The translations under genes were made by a program, and so were the position numbers. Shown here piece by piece: positions 8,759 to 17,601 of a stretch of 64,000 nucleotides of DNA; positions within the stretch are counted from its first letter, which is position 1; each line of letters starts with the position of its first letter. Source of the stretch: Moorella mulderi DSM 14980 (GTDB lineage: Bacteria; Bacillota; DSM-521; Neomoorellales; Neomoorellaceae); NCBI RefSeq assembly GCF_001594015.1, contig NZ_LTBC01000001.1, positions 62,001 to 126,000 of the forward strand, read 5' to 3'. The notes under the pieces are model-generated. The model had not been told where the DNA came from. It made no database searches and saw only the letters and a program-made list of their open reading frames with translations.

Positions 8759-10385
8759 ACTTAGCACCCCCTATTTTGCGGAACACGCTGGGCGTGTACC
8801 CTTCCTGCTTTTTAAATACCTGGCTGAAATAACGGGCGTCGTGATAACCGACCCGTTCGGCTATTGCCGCCACCGGCAGGTTGGTATTCAGCAGCAATTC
8901 CTTAGCTGCTCTAAGGCGTACCCTGGTCAGGTAATCAATGAAGTTCTGGCCCTTAACCTGCTTAAAGAGGCGGCTGAAATAACAGGGACTTAAATATACC
9001 TGCTGGGCGACTTCTTCCAGGGTGAGATCCTGGCTGAAGTTGGCTTCGATAAACTTGCTGGCCCGGTCAATAAGAGAAGAATTGCGTTGTTCCCGGCTGG
9101 CTGCTACCTGATCTGCCAGGTCCATCAGGCGCTCCAGGAGGCGCTGCCGCATAGCCGCCAGGTTATCAAGGTTTAAAAATTCGCTGCTGGCAGCCAGGGT
9201 GAGGTTGGAAACGGCCTCCGGGTCGGCTCCCCCTTCCAGGGCGGCATTGGCTGCCAGGGCCACCAGTTCCAGGAGTTTCATCTTTAACAGGGCCGGGCGC
9301 CTTTCCTGTTCCAGGAGCAGTTTCATTAAAATATTGCTGGCCTGGCGGTAAGCCAGCTCCCGCTCACCCATGCGGATGGCCTGGGCCAGTTCCTGTTCCT
9401 CCTGCACCGGTAGGGAGCGGCCGGCCCTGGACCGGGTGGTTACGTCGTCAGCATGGATAACCTGGTCGCCGCCATAAAGCAGGCGGAATTCAGCTGCCGC
9501 CGCCGCCTCGGCATAGGAACGGGCCAGGTCGGTAACCCGTTCAGCCAGGCGGCCAATACCCACCGTCACGGTCACTTCCGTGTCCTGGCGCACCTGGCGG
9601 CAGATGGCCTCGCCCAGCTGGATGGCGGCCCGGCGGGGGTCACGTTCCTTTCCCAGGTGATCGAGGGGCAGGAGAACGGCAAATTCGTCCCTGGTGACAG
9701 GTGCTACCAGGGCTCCCGGCCAGCCGGCCGTTGCTTTTTCAATACTCTCCTTTACCCGCTGCTTTAAAAGCTGCCGTTCAATTTCCGTCCCTTCCCGGGC
9801 AAGGCTAGCAAAATTATCAATATCTACCAGCAAGGCCAACCGCGGCAGGGAGGTAATCCCCAGGAAAAGGGCGCGGCTCTCGGCCTCGGCTCCTGCTATA
9901 TTCCCATTGATCAGGTCCATAATAAAGCCCAGGCGGATCAGGGGCTTCATTTCTTCCAGGGCCTCTTTGAGCCGGGCCGTTTCCTGCTGGCGCCGGCGGG
10001 TTGCAGAAATATCGGCAGCCAGTTCATCCAGGAGCTTGATCATTTCTTCCCCGTCTACCGGCTTTAATAAATATTTCGAGGCGCCCAGGGAGACTGCTTC
10101 GCGGGCGTAATCAAATTCGCCATAGGCGGAGACAAAGATTAGCCTGGTTTCGGGAAGAAGTGACCGTATCTCCCGCCCGGCAGTAAGGCCGTCCATGACG
10201 GGCATCTTAATGTCAAGGAAGACAATATCCGGCCGCAAAGTTGCTGCCAGGTTTACAGCCTCCATACCATTACCTGCTTCAGCAGCCACCTGGTAGTGGG
10301 GCCGTTCCCTGGCCAGCAAAAAACGCATGGCCTGCCGCTCCAGGGGTTCGTCGTCAACAAGCAGGATCTTGATTTCCGTGGACAA
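8739..10385 (-). CDS. YesN-type response regulator with AraC DNA-binding domain
   Basis: A 548-residue cytosolic transcription factor. The receiver domain covers 1-120, with the acidic pair at 11-12, phosphoacceptor Asp58 (FLDIK) and a conserved Lys in LLKPVD. The central region has a degenerate GGDEF-like fold (TRDEFAVLLP), common in the YesN family. The C-terminal 100 residues form two AraC helix-turn-helix motifs (VYLSPCYFSRLFKQVKG and RVGYHDARYFSQVFKK). It follows its cognate kinase gene by 32 bases and overlaps the activator gene. It presumably activates the methyltransferase operon, and the CTTGC repeats upstream of the corrinoid gene are candidate sites. Confidence 0.92.
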   Translation of the reverse strand: MSTEIKILLVDDEPLERQAMRFLLARERPHYQVAAEAGNGMEAVNLAATLRPDIVFLDIKMPVMDGLTAGREIRSLLPETRLIFVSAYGEFDYAREAVSLGASKYLLKPVDGEEMIKLLDELAADISATRRRQQETARLKEALEEMKPLIRLGFIMDLINGNIAGAEAESRALFLGITSLPRLALLVDIDNFASLAREGTEIERQLLKQRVKESIEKATAGWPGALVAPVTRDEFAVLLPLDHLGKERDPRRAAIQLGEAICRQVRQDTEVTVTVGIGRLAERVTDLARSYAEAAAAAEFRLLYGGDQVIHADDVTTRSRAGRSLPVQEEQELAQAIRMGERELAYRQASNILMKLLLEQERRPALLKMKLLELVALAANAALEGGADPEAVSNLTLAASSEFLNLDNLAAMRQRLLERLMDLADQVAASREQRNSSLIDRASKFIEANFSQDLTLEEVAQQVYLSPCYFSRLFKQVKGQNFIDYLTRVRLRAAKELLLNTNLPVAAIAERVGYHDARYFSQVFKKQEGYTPSVFRKIGGAKFEGSAG

Positions 10386-10417
10386 AACCGGATATAGCCC
10401 CCTTCATAAATACTACG

Positions 10418-12238
10418 TTACTCTTTAGTATAGGGAAAAGTGAGCTGAATGCAAGTCCCTTTTCCCGGCGTGCTGGTCACATCCAGGGCGCAGTTGCTGC
10501 CAAATTGATGCTGCAGGCGCCGGTAGACATTGACAATCCCCAGCCCGCTGACCTGGCCCTTGCTGCCACCCCGTACCTGGAGGTCAAAAATGGCCTTCTG
10601 GACCTCAGGGGGGATGCCAATGCCGTCATCCTTTATTTCTATATGCACCTGGTCCCCCACCCGGCGGCCGGAAACGGTAATTCTCCCGCCCTCCTCCTTG
10701 GGCTCCAGGCCGTGGATGACAGCGTTTTCTACCAGGGGCTGCAGGACCATGCAGGGTACGCGAGCCTCCAGCACATCTTCCTCTACCAGCACCTGGCTCT
10801 GGAGCCGGTCCGGAAAACGCGTCTCCTGGATAAAGAGGTAGTCGCGCACGGCAGCTATCTCCTCGGCCAGGGTCACAGTTTCTTTGACCTGGTAGAGGCT
10901 GTAGCGCATGAGGCGGGCCAGGGCGCGCACCATTTTTTCGGTAGTTGCCGCCCCCTCAAAGAGGGCCAGGCGGGCGATGGTATTTAAAGAGTTAAACAAG
11001 AAATGGGGATTGACCTGGGCCTGGAGGACTTTGAGTTCGGCATCCTTCAGGGCCTGCTCCAGCTGGTGCTGCCTTTTCAGGAAGTGGATAAAGCTCGCGC
11101 GCTGCTCCTCCAGTTCTTTATTGACCAGTAAAACGGCGTTGAGCTGCATGATCTGCCCGGACACAAAGGAGAGGAGGCCGCAGACGGCTTCCAAATCCTT
11201 TATGGACAGCACCGGTACGGCCGCCTGCAATTGCGCCGGGGCGGGATCGCCCTCTAAAAGGCAGTGGCCGCAGAGGATGGCTCCCACCGTACCGTCTTCA
11301 CCGGCCAGGGGATAGGATATTTCCACCAGGCCGGCATGGCAGCGGTAAATAAAAGCCTCTTTAAAATTACCCGCCAGGGTGGTAACATCCACGTCTTTGG
11401 CCGGGTTGCCCTGGAGTAAATGGCAATGCCGGGAGCATTCCAGGAAGCCTCCCAGGGGGGTCAAAGGATTACCAGCGGCATCCACCATGACCAGGTGCAG
11501 CCCGGTCATGCGGGTAAAGGCCAGCTGCAGGTCTTCCAGGGAACCTTCCCCAAAGAATAAATCCAGGGTAGCCGGAGCCAGGACCGCCTGGCGTTTCTGG
11601 CCGGCGCCAATCAGGTCTTTAATCAGCTGGACGGCGGCGGTGGCATCGGGCGCGTAGCCATCAGCACCCATTTTGGCGGCAATAGTCTCATTCAATGGCG
11701 TACCGCCCACCACCACTTTTACCTTGCTCCGCCAGCCGGCTTCTTGCAGGGCAGCAATGGTTTCGCCCATAGCTCCCCGGGTAGAGGAAAGGAGGGCTGA
11801 CAGGCACAGGACGTCAGGATGATATTTAATTACCGCTTCGACAAAGGTAGTGGGAGCGACATTGACGCCCAGGTCAATTACCTCAAAACCCGAGGCTTCG
11901 AGCATAATGCCCAGTAAATTCTTGCCGATATCATGGATGTCGCCCTGGACGGTACCGATTATGGCCCGCCCCACCGGTTGCACCTGACCGGCCAGCATAA
12001 AAGGTTTGAGCTCCTTCAAACCGGTGTGCATGGCCCGGGCGGTAATAATCAGGTCGGTGACGTAAATCTCGTTACGTTCAAACCTTTCCCCCACCACATC
12101 CATGGCAGCCACAAAGCCGTCGGAAATAATCCGGGCGGGATCTACCCCGGCGGCGAGGGCCTTCTTAACTTCTTCTCGTACTTGGACGGCATTGCCGTTG
12201 ATTACAGCCTGGATCAAATTTTCCAGGGAAAAAGGCAT
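10418..12238 (-). CDS. Corrinoid-binding sensor histidine kinase (corrinoid module - PocR - LytS-type kinase)
   Basis: A 606-residue fusion protein with no membrane segment. Residues 1-210 form a complete corrinoid protein, helical cap plus Rossmann domain, with the cobalt-ligand motif DIHDIG (Asp100, His102, Gly105), SALLSST and VVGGTP; it closely resembles the separate corrinoid protein encoded upstream. Residues 230-370 are a Cys-rich PocR-type sensory domain (LECSRHC, YRCHAG, LCGHC). A coiled linker leads to a His-kinase domain with phosphoacceptor His412 in NPHFLFN, and a HATPase with Asn505, DDGIGI and GLGIVN. Inference: it reads the presence, redox state or methylation of a corrinoid and phosphorylates the YesN regulator. 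An attenuator-like hairpin precedes the gene. Confidence 0.93.
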   Translation of the reverse strand: MPFSLENLIQAVINGNAVQVREEVKKALAAGVDPARIISDGFVAAMDVVGERFERNEIYVTDLIITARAMHTGLKELKPFMLAGQVQPVGRAIIGTVQGDIHDIGKNLLGIMLEASGFEVIDLGVNVAPTTFVEAVIKYHPDVLCLSALLSSTRGAMGETIAALQEAGWRSKVKVVVGGTPLNETIAAKMGADGYAPDATAAVQLIKDLIGAGQKRQAVLAPATLDLFFGEGSLEDLQLAFTRMTGLHLVMVDAAGNPLTPLGGFLECSRHCHLLQGNPAKDVDVTTLAGNFKEAFIYRCHAGLVEISYPLAGEDGTVGAILCGHCLLEGDPAPAQLQAAVPVLSIKDLEAVCGLLSFVSGQIMQLNAVLLVNKELEEQRASFIHFLKRQHQLEQALKDAELKVLQAQVNPHFLFNSLNTIARLALFEGAATTEKMVRALARLMRYSLYQVKETVTLAEEIAAVRDYLFIQETRFPDRLQSQVLVEEDVLEARVPCMVLQPLVENAVIHGLEPKEEGGRITVSGRRVGDQVHIEIKDDGIGIPPEVQKAIFDLQVRGGSKGQVSGLGIVNVYRRLQHQFGSNCALDVTSTPGKGTCIQLTFPYTKE

Positions 12239-12258
12239 ATTTTTCCTCCTAATGAAAA

Positions 12259-12292
12259 CGGCCGCAGCAGGGAACCTCCCTGCCTGCGGCCG
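12259..12292 (-). terminator. Intra-operon hairpin with T-tract, possible attenuator
   Basis: A two-part stem: CGGCCGCAG (12259-12267) with CTGCGGCCG (12284-12292), and CAGGGA with TCCCTG inside. Read on the minus strand it is followed by TTTTC and then the kinase ribosome binding site. It would let mtvC-mtvA transcripts end early while partial read-through makes less sensor and regulator. Confidence 0.65.
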
Positions 12293-12307
12293 GATTTACG
12301 CTCGAGT

Positions 12308-13105
12308 TCAGGCTTTAATTTTCCCGGCGCGGGCGGCGGCAATATACTCCAGGCAGTATTCATCCTGGCCGGCCAGGGCTGTAGCCGCTTTTAAAAGGCC
12401 CATCAGGGGCATATCCAGGGGGTCTAGGATAAAGGCATCCATGCCCCGTGTCAGGCACATAACCATAAAGGCCCGGTTTAACAGCCGGCGCTCCGGTAAG
12501 CCATAAGAAACATTGGATAGGCCGCAGATGGTATGAACTTTGGGGTACTTTTCCTTTAAAGCCGCCACCGATTCTAAAGCTTCGACGCCGTACTGGCTGT
12601 TAACCCCCAGGGGCTTAATCAGGGGGTCCAGGTAAATATCTTCTTCCGGTATCCCTGCTTCCACCAGCCCCGGTACCAGCCTGCCGGCTACCCGCAAGCG
12701 ATCGTCCACAGATTCCGGCATGCCTCCGTCGTCCATGCAAAGGGCAATGACCTTGGCTTTATATTTCTGCACCAGGGGTAAAACTTCCTCCCACCGCTGC
12801 TTCTCCGCAGTGATGGAATTGATCATGGCCTGGCCTTTATGGGCTGCCAGGCCGGCGGCCAAAGCTTCGGCGCTGGGACTATCGATACACAACGGCACGT
12901 CAACGACTTCCTGGACGATATTGACCAGCCAGGTCATGACCTTATCTTCCTCGCCGATGCTTGTCCCGCAGTTGACGTCAATAATATGGGCGCCGGCCTC
13001 AACCTGCTTTCTGGCCAGGTCCTGGATATATTCCTTATCGCGTTCGGCAACGGCCCGGGCAATGGCCTTGCGGCTGGAATTTATCAGCTCACCGACAACC
13101 AGCAT
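12308..13105 (-). CDS. mtvA: Methylcorrinoid:tetrahydrofolate methyltransferase (MtvA/AcsE-like)
   Basis: A 265-residue pterin-binding TIM barrel. Family motifs are present: IDVNCG, CIDSPS, MINSIT, LDPLIKPLG and CGLSNVSYGLP, the last being typical of methyl-THF methyltransferases such as AcsE and the Moorella MtvA. Role: methyltransferase II, moving the methyl group from the corrinoid protein to tetrahydrofolate so that it enters the Wood-Ljungdahl pathway. It follows the corrinoid protein gene by 11 bases. It could run in reverse, as such enzymes do. The symbol follows the Moorella system and is assigned by similarity only. Confidence 0.88.
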   Translation of the reverse strand: MLVVGELINSSRKAIARAVAERDKEYIQDLARKQVEAGAHIIDVNCGTSIGEEDKVMTWLVNIVQEVVDVPLCIDSPSAEALAAGLAAHKGQAMINSITAEKQRWEEVLPLVQKYKAKVIALCMDDGGMPESVDDRLRVAGRLVPGLVEAGIPEEDIYLDPLIKPLGVNSQYGVEALESVAALKEKYPKVHTICGLSNVSYGLPERRLLNRAFMVMCLTRGMDAFILDPLDMPLMGLLKAATALAGQDEYCLEYIAAARAGKIKA

Positions 13106-13116
13106 CTCCTGGCCTC

Positions 13117-13746
13117 CTATGACGCCAGCAGCTGGCGGGCGAGATCTACCGCAGAGGCAGCATCGGGAGCATAACCGTCGGCACCGATTTCATCGGCAAA
13201 TTTCTGGGTAACCGGAGCGCCGCCGACCATGATCTTGATTTTATCGCGGTAAGCTGCCAGGCCCTCGACAGTTTTCTTCATCTGCATCATGGTGGAGGTC
13301 AGCAGGGCCGAAATGCCGACCAGCTGAGGCTTGTGCTCTTCTACCGCCTGGACAAATTTTTCTACCGGTACGTCAATACCCAGGTCAATTACCTTGAAGC
13401 CGGCTCCTTCCATCATCATAATGACCAGGTTCTTGCCGATGTCGTGGAGGTCGCCTTTGACGGTGCCAATGACCAGGGTGCCCTTATCCTCCATGGCGCC
13501 ACCGGCCAGCAGGGGCTTGACCACATCCATGCCGGCATGCATGGCCCGGGCCGCCACCAGGACCTCAGGCACGTAAACTTCATTGTTCTTAAACTTGACG
13601 CCAATGATATTCATGGCTGCAATCAGGCCGTCGTTAATAATGGTGGTAGGGGCGATGCCCTCATCCAGGGCCTTCTGGGTCAGCTCCTTGACCTTGTTGG
13701 CATTACCGGCCATCAAGGCTTCTTTGATTTCCTCCAGGACTGCCAC
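13117..13746 (-). CDS. mtvC: Methyl-carrying corrinoid protein
   Basis: A 209-residue B12-binding protein of the MtvC/MtaC/MtmC class. An N-terminal four-helix cap (about 1-88) is followed by a Rossmann domain with DLHDIG (Asp99, His101, Gly104), ISALLTST and VGGAPVT, the motifs that hold the lower-axial His and the nucleotide tail. It is the first gene of the operon and shuttles methyl groups between methyltransferases I and II. The start is GTG, with AAGGAGG nine bases upstream. The same module is repeated inside the downstream kinase, indicating duplication and fusion. Confidence 0.92.
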   Translation of the reverse strand: MAVLEEIKEALMAGNANKVKELTQKALDEGIAPTTIINDGLIAAMNIIGVKFKNNEVYVPEVLVAARAMHAGMDVVKPLLAGGAMEDKGTLVIGTVKGDLHDIGKNLVIMMMEGAGFKVIDLGIDVPVEKFVQAVEEHKPQLVGISALLTSTMMQMKKTVEGLAAYRDKIKIMVGGAPVTQKFADEIGADGYAPDAASAVDLARQLLAS

Positions 13747-13804
13747 TTTACCTTGCCTCCTTGAAATATTAATGTTAGTTCATTTTTAAGTCTATTTTAA
13801 GATT

Positions 13805-13851
13805 ACTTGCACTGCAAGGCTAAATTCTTGCCAAAGGTTTGTTTTCTTGCC
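13805..13851 (-). promoter_or_regulatory. Candidate regulator-binding repeats upstream of mtvC
   Basis: CTTGC[AC] occurs at 13806, 13827 and 13846, so copies are spaced 21 and 19 bases apart, about two helical turns, as expected for AraC-family sites. TTCTTGCC is repeated exactly at 13825-13832 and 13844-13851, and CTTGCA-C-TGCAAG (13806-13818) is a perfect inverted repeat. A weak promoter (minus-strand TTGCAG, 17 bases, TAGACT) follows toward mtvC. Confidence 0.4.
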
Positions 13852-13998
13852 CTTGGAGGAAATTACCTGAATACCTTCCCCCGGTGGCCTTTTTAATGTG
13901 CCGGGCCAGGAGGGCCCCCCGCGCCACCTTTAATTTCGTGCATTACCTTCCAGCCCCTTTGCACAAGTCCGGTATATTTATGGGACCGAAAAGAATCG

Positions 13999-14583
13999 CT
14001 ATTGTTGCCTGCTGCCCGGTTTGACAACCGGTAACCCCTGCCGGCATAAGGGACAGTCTTCCGGCTTATACGTCTCAATATCAAAGGTGATCAATGACTG
14101 TACCGGTACACCTACATCCGCCCGGCCGCCGCTGCGATCCACCAGGACGCCGGCCCCCACCGGCACCGCGTTGTACTGTTTCACAACTTCAATGACTTCC
14201 TTCACTGATCCCCCTGTAGTGATCACGTCTTCCACCACCAGCACCCGTTCCCCAGGCTCCAGGGTAAAACTCCGGCGCAGGGTCATGACGCCGTTTTCCC
14301 GTTCGGTAAAGAGGGCCCTGGCGCCGAGATTGCGGGCCATTTCATAAGACATAATAATGGCACCGATGGCCGGGCCCACAACGGCGGTAATACCCTGGTC
14401 CTTAAATCTCGCCGCCAGGTCCCGGCAGAGGAGGGCGTTTTCCTCCGGGAACTGCTGGACCCGGGCACACTGGAGGTAACGGCCGCTGTGGAGGCCGGAG
14501 GTTAACACAAAATGTCCTTCCCATAAGACGCCTGTGCGGCGAAAAATGGCCATGATTTCTTCCCGCTCGAGCACTTGCTTCAC
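13999..14583 (-). CDS. pyrE: Orotate phosphoribosyltransferase
   Basis: A 194-residue enzyme that makes OMP from orotate and PRPP in pyrimidine synthesis. The PRPP motif VVEDVITTGGS is intact and the N-terminal SGLHSGRYLQC matches the family. It is third in a pyrK-pyrD-pyrE unit on the minus strand, separated from pyrD by 121 bases with no recognised signal. No PyrR-type attenuator was seen. Confidence 0.94.
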   Translation of the reverse strand: MKQVLEREEIMAIFRRTGVLWEGHFVLTSGLHSGRYLQCARVQQFPEENALLCRDLAARFKDQGITAVVGPAIGAIIMSYEMARNLGARALFTERENGVMTLRRSFTLEPGERVLVVEDVITTGGSVKEVIEVVKQYNAVPVGAGVLVDRSGGRADVGVPVQSLITFDIETYKPEDCPLCRQGLPVVKPGSRQQ

Positions 14584-14704
14584 TCCTCTAGATATTTTAC
14601 TTGTCTGCTATCTCTGCCCTAGAGGCAGCGGTAATGGCAATTGCATAAGCACGGGCCTGCTGCCCGGGGGCAGCTACATATACACTCCCAGGCCGGTCCG
14701 CTAA

Positions 14705-15640
14705 TCAGGTTTGCAGCGCACCAATCAATTCCCGCACGTCTTCAAAGCCCTGTTCTGCCAGGTAATTTTCTAATCCAGCGATTATCTCCATGATCGCTCC
14801 TGGGTTAACCAAGGTAGCCGTACCCACAGCCACAGCACTGGCCCCTGCCAGCAAGAACTCAATGGCATCGCGAGCCGTCATAATGCCGCCCATGCCGATT
14901 ACCGGCACCTTTACGGCCCGGGCTACCCGCCAGACAGCATAAAGGGCTACTGGTTTAATAGCCGGCCCGCTCAGCCCCCCCGCTATATTGGCCAGGGCCG
15001 GGCGGCGCTTTTCAATATCAATAGCCATACCCTGGAGGGTATTAATCAGGGCTATGGCACCGGCGCCGGCATCTTCCACCGCCCTGGCTATAGCAGTAAT
15101 GTCAGTGACGTTCGGCGTTAATTTAACTATCACTGGCAGGTGGGTATGTTCCTTGACGGTAGCTGTCACCCGGGCCGCCATGGCCGGCACCGTACCAAAA
15201 ACAATCCCCCCCTCCTTGACATTGGGGCAGGAGATATTGACCTCCAGGGCGGCAATGCCTTCGGTCTCGCTCAAGCGAGCGGCCAGCTCCGCGTACTCCT
15301 CCATGGTCCTGCCGGCAATACTGACAATGAGGGGCGGTCTATACTGGCGTAAATAGGGCAGTTTCTCCCGCAGGAAAATTTCCAGGCCCGGGTTTTGCAG
15401 GCCCACGGAGTTAAGCAGGCCGCAATAGCTTTCCATTAAGCGCGGCGGCGGGTTGCCGGGGGTAGGATGCAGGGTAATGGTCTTGACCACAAGGGCTCCC
15501 AGGCGGTTGAGATCAATAAAAGGGGCATATTCCTCGCCAAAACCAAAAGTTCCGGAGGCCGGCATTACCGGATTCTGTAAAGTTAAACCGGCGATTTCCA
15601 CCGCCAGGTTGACTCGGGGCCTTTTACCGGCCTGCTCCAT
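14705..15640 (-). CDS. pyrD: Dihydroorotate dehydrogenase type 1B, catalytic subunit
   Basis: A 311-residue FMN enzyme that oxidises dihydroorotate to orotate. The type 1B active-site segment [11 protein letters not shown] carries the catalytic Cys, and the C-terminal [20 protein letters not shown] is the FMN phosphate region. ATG 15640 is chosen because GGGAGG lies seven bases upstream; a longer frame to 15694 would run back through the end of pyrK. Two bases separate it from the pyrK stop codon, so the subunits are translationally coupled. Confidence 0.94.
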   Translation of the reverse strand: MEQAGKRPRVNLAVEIAGLTLQNPVMPASGTFGFGEEYAPFIDLNRLGALVVKTITLHPTPGNPPPRLMESYCGLLNSVGLQNPGLEIFLREKLPYLRQYRPPLIVSIAGRTMEEYAELAARLSETEGIAALEVNISCPNVKEGGIVFGTVPAMAARVTATVKEHTHLPVIVKLTPNVTDITAIARAVEDAGAGAIALINTLQGMAIDIEKRRPALANIAGGLSGPAIKPVALYAVWRVARAVKVPVIGMGGIMTARDAIEFLLAGASAVAVGTATLVNPGAIMEIIAGLENYLAEQGFEDVRELIGALQT

Positions 15641-15642
15641 TA

Positions 15643-16440
15643 TTAGTCCTCCCAGTACACGGCGGCTGCGTCGAAGACAGGGCCGCCTGTGCAAACATTT
15701 TCGTAATACCTGTTGCCAGAAGCATCGCGCAGGGTGGCCACGCAGCCGCGGCAGGCCCCCAGGCCGCAGGCCATCCTTTCTTCCAGGGAAACTTCAGCCG
15801 GGAGGGAGAACTCTCCCGACAAGCGGGCGAAGGCCGCCAGGGCCGGCCGGGGACCGCAGGCATAGCCCCGGTCGTAGGACCTCTCTGGTATATATTTTTC
15901 CCAGAGCTTTGTCACCGGCCCTTGAAAGCCGGCGCTGCCGTCGTCAGTAGCCAGGAATAAATTAACCTGCATGGCCTTTAATGTTTCTAACTGGTACAAC
16001 TGCTCCCTGTCCCGGGCGCCATAGAAAAAATCAACCTCATTACCGGCCTCCAGGGCCCGCCGGGCAAGAAAAAGCAAGGGAACCATGCCCATGCCCCCGG
16101 CTACTAGTGCCAGCCTCTTGTTTTGGGGTAAAGTAAAACCCCGGCCGAGAGGCCCGAGAATATTTATCTTCTGGCCTGGCTGCTGTCGAGCCAGCCAGGC
16201 TGTGCCCCGGCCTTTGACCTGATACAGTAAAGTTAATTCTCCCTTGTTACCGGCATCATGGATGCTTAACGGGCGTCGTAATAAAGGATCGAAGGTTTCT
16301 GAGCAACGGACGTGTACAAACTGCCCCGGCTGGGCCGCTTCAGCAATCAACGGGGCGTACAAGCGCAATAAGTAAACGTCCTGCCCCAACTGGTGCGAGG
16401 CCAGTACTTCAGCTTCCAGGTCTTGCAGCAAGAGCTTCAC
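15643..16440 (-). CDS. pyrK: Dihydroorotate dehydrogenase electron-transfer subunit
   Basis: A 265-residue FAD and [2Fe-2S] subunit that passes electrons from PyrD to NAD+. The FAD-binding motif RRPLSIHD lies near residue 57, the NAD-binding [12 protein letters not shown] follows, and the C-terminal cluster has the expected cysteines (CGLGACRGC and ENVCTGG). Placement just before pyrD is the standard order for type 1B enzymes in Firmicutes. Confidence 0.94.
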   Translation of the reverse strand: MKLLLQDLEAEVLASHQLGQDVYLLRLYAPLIAEAAQPGQFVHVRCSETFDPLLRRPLSIHDAGNKGELTLLYQVKGRGTAWLARQQPGQKINILGPLGRGFTLPQNKRLALVAGGMGMVPLLFLARRALEAGNEVDFFYGARDREQLYQLETLKAMQVNLFLATDDGSAGFQGPVTKLWEKYIPERSYDRGYACGPRPALAAFARLSGEFSLPAEVSLEERMACGLGACRGCVATLRDASGNRYYENVCTGGPVFDAAAVYWED

Positions 16441-16538
16441 CCTTTACTAAAAATCCCTATCTCTTTCGACACCAATTTCTTATTTTCCTCCCCAGGAATG
16501 CCGGTAACGTAAATTTTAGTATACCTCATAAGGAAGTT

Positions 16539-17477
16539 TTAAGGAACAATTCTAGTACCGGATTTTCCTTCAAGGGCAGCTACTAATTCTGCTGGCGACG
16601 TAATGATGCCTTCCTTGCCGCCATTCTTAAGGTACCTTAGCAGGGCCGTAATCTTTGGACCCATATTTCCTGGTGGAAAATGCCCTGCAGCCATGTAGGC
16701 TTCGGCTTCGGCTATTGTTAGTCTATCCAGTTCTTTCTGGTCGGGTTTGCCAAAATTTATAGCCACTTTATTTACTCCTGTAGATATTACAAGAACGTCA
16801 GCTTCAATCTCCTTAGCTAACAACGAGGAGGCATAATCTTTGTCCACAACAGCAGCAACCCCTTCCAGGTTACCCTCCTGTTCTACTACGGGTATACCGC
16901 CCCCTCCTACACAAATGACAATATAGCCGTCCTTAATCAAATCTTTAATAGCTTTGATTTCAACAATCGCTTTGGGTTCGGGGGAAGGTACTACCCGCCG
17001 CCAGCCTCTGCCAGCGTCCTCCACTACCGTCCAACCGTCTTCCTTCACATGCCGTTGAGCTTCTTCCCTGGTCATAAAACTGCCGATGGGTTTAGTGGGG
17101 TTCTGAAAAGCTTCATCGTTTTGATCAACTACTACTTGAGTCACAATCGTAATGGCCTGCCTTTTAATCCCTCTGCGGCGAAATTCATTCATTAATGACT
17201 GCTGGATCATATAACCTATTGCTCCCTGGGTGTCGGCCACTGCAAATTCCAAAGGTATCAGGGGCAGTTCCCCACACGCCAGTTCCGCACGGCGAATTAA
17301 AAAGCCCACCTGTGGTCCGTTACCATGAGTAATTACTACATTCCAGCCCTTTTCTACCACATCTGCAATATTACGGCAGGTTTCCCTCATCGTTGCTAGC
17401 TGGTCATATAAACCTATAAGTTTTTTGTCTTTAATTAAAGAATTACCACCTATAGCTATTACTGCCAACTTTTCCAT
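16539..17477 (-). CDS. Carbamate kinase
   Basis: A 312-residue amino acid kinase family enzyme. N-terminal AIGGNSLI, ITHGNGPQVG and C-terminal MGPKITALLRYL are diagnostic. Reaction: carbamoyl phosphate + ADP to ATP + carbamate, which breaks down to NH3 and CO2. There is no arginine deiminase or ornithine carbamoyltransferase nearby; instead it lies at the end of a cluster with FdrA/AllG/AllH-like genes, matching the role of E. coli AllK in allantoin use (arcC-like family). It probably harvests ATP from carbamoyl phosphate made by that complex. Confidence 0.93.
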   Translation of the reverse strand: MEKLAVIAIGGNSLIKDKKLIGLYDQLATMRETCRNIADVVEKGWNVVITHGNGPQVGFLIRRAELACGELPLIPLEFAVADTQGAIGYMIQQSLMNEFRRRGIKRQAITIVTQVVVDQNDEAFQNPTKPIGSFMTREEAQRHVKEDGWTVVEDAGRGWRRVVPSPEPKAIVEIKAIKDLIKDGYIVICVGGGGIPVVEQEGNLEGVAAVVDKDYASSLLAKEIEADVLVISTGVNKVAINFGKPDQKELDRLTIAEAEAYMAAGHFPPGNMGPKITALLRYLKNGGKEGIITSPAELVAALEGKSGTRIVP

Positions 17478-17601
17478 GTCTTACTCACTCTCCTGTTAAA
17501 TTTTGTTTTTTTATTTTATTAACTATTTACTCAATAGCAAGATGTTATTTCTGGTTCTTAGCTATCGAGTGTGTGTAGCTCCAAATATATTCCAATAGCC
17601 G

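Noticed and set aside
13819-13833. Sigma-54-like element on the minus strand (GG and GC spaced by 10 bases) upstream of mtvC
   Set aside because: The spacing fits, but the -12 element is poor and the operon's regulator is an AraC-type protein, not a sigma-54 activator.
16539-17477. Arginine deiminase pathway, based on carbamate kinase
   Set aside because: No arcA or argF/arcB homologue is near; FdrA/AllG/AllH-like genes give a better context.
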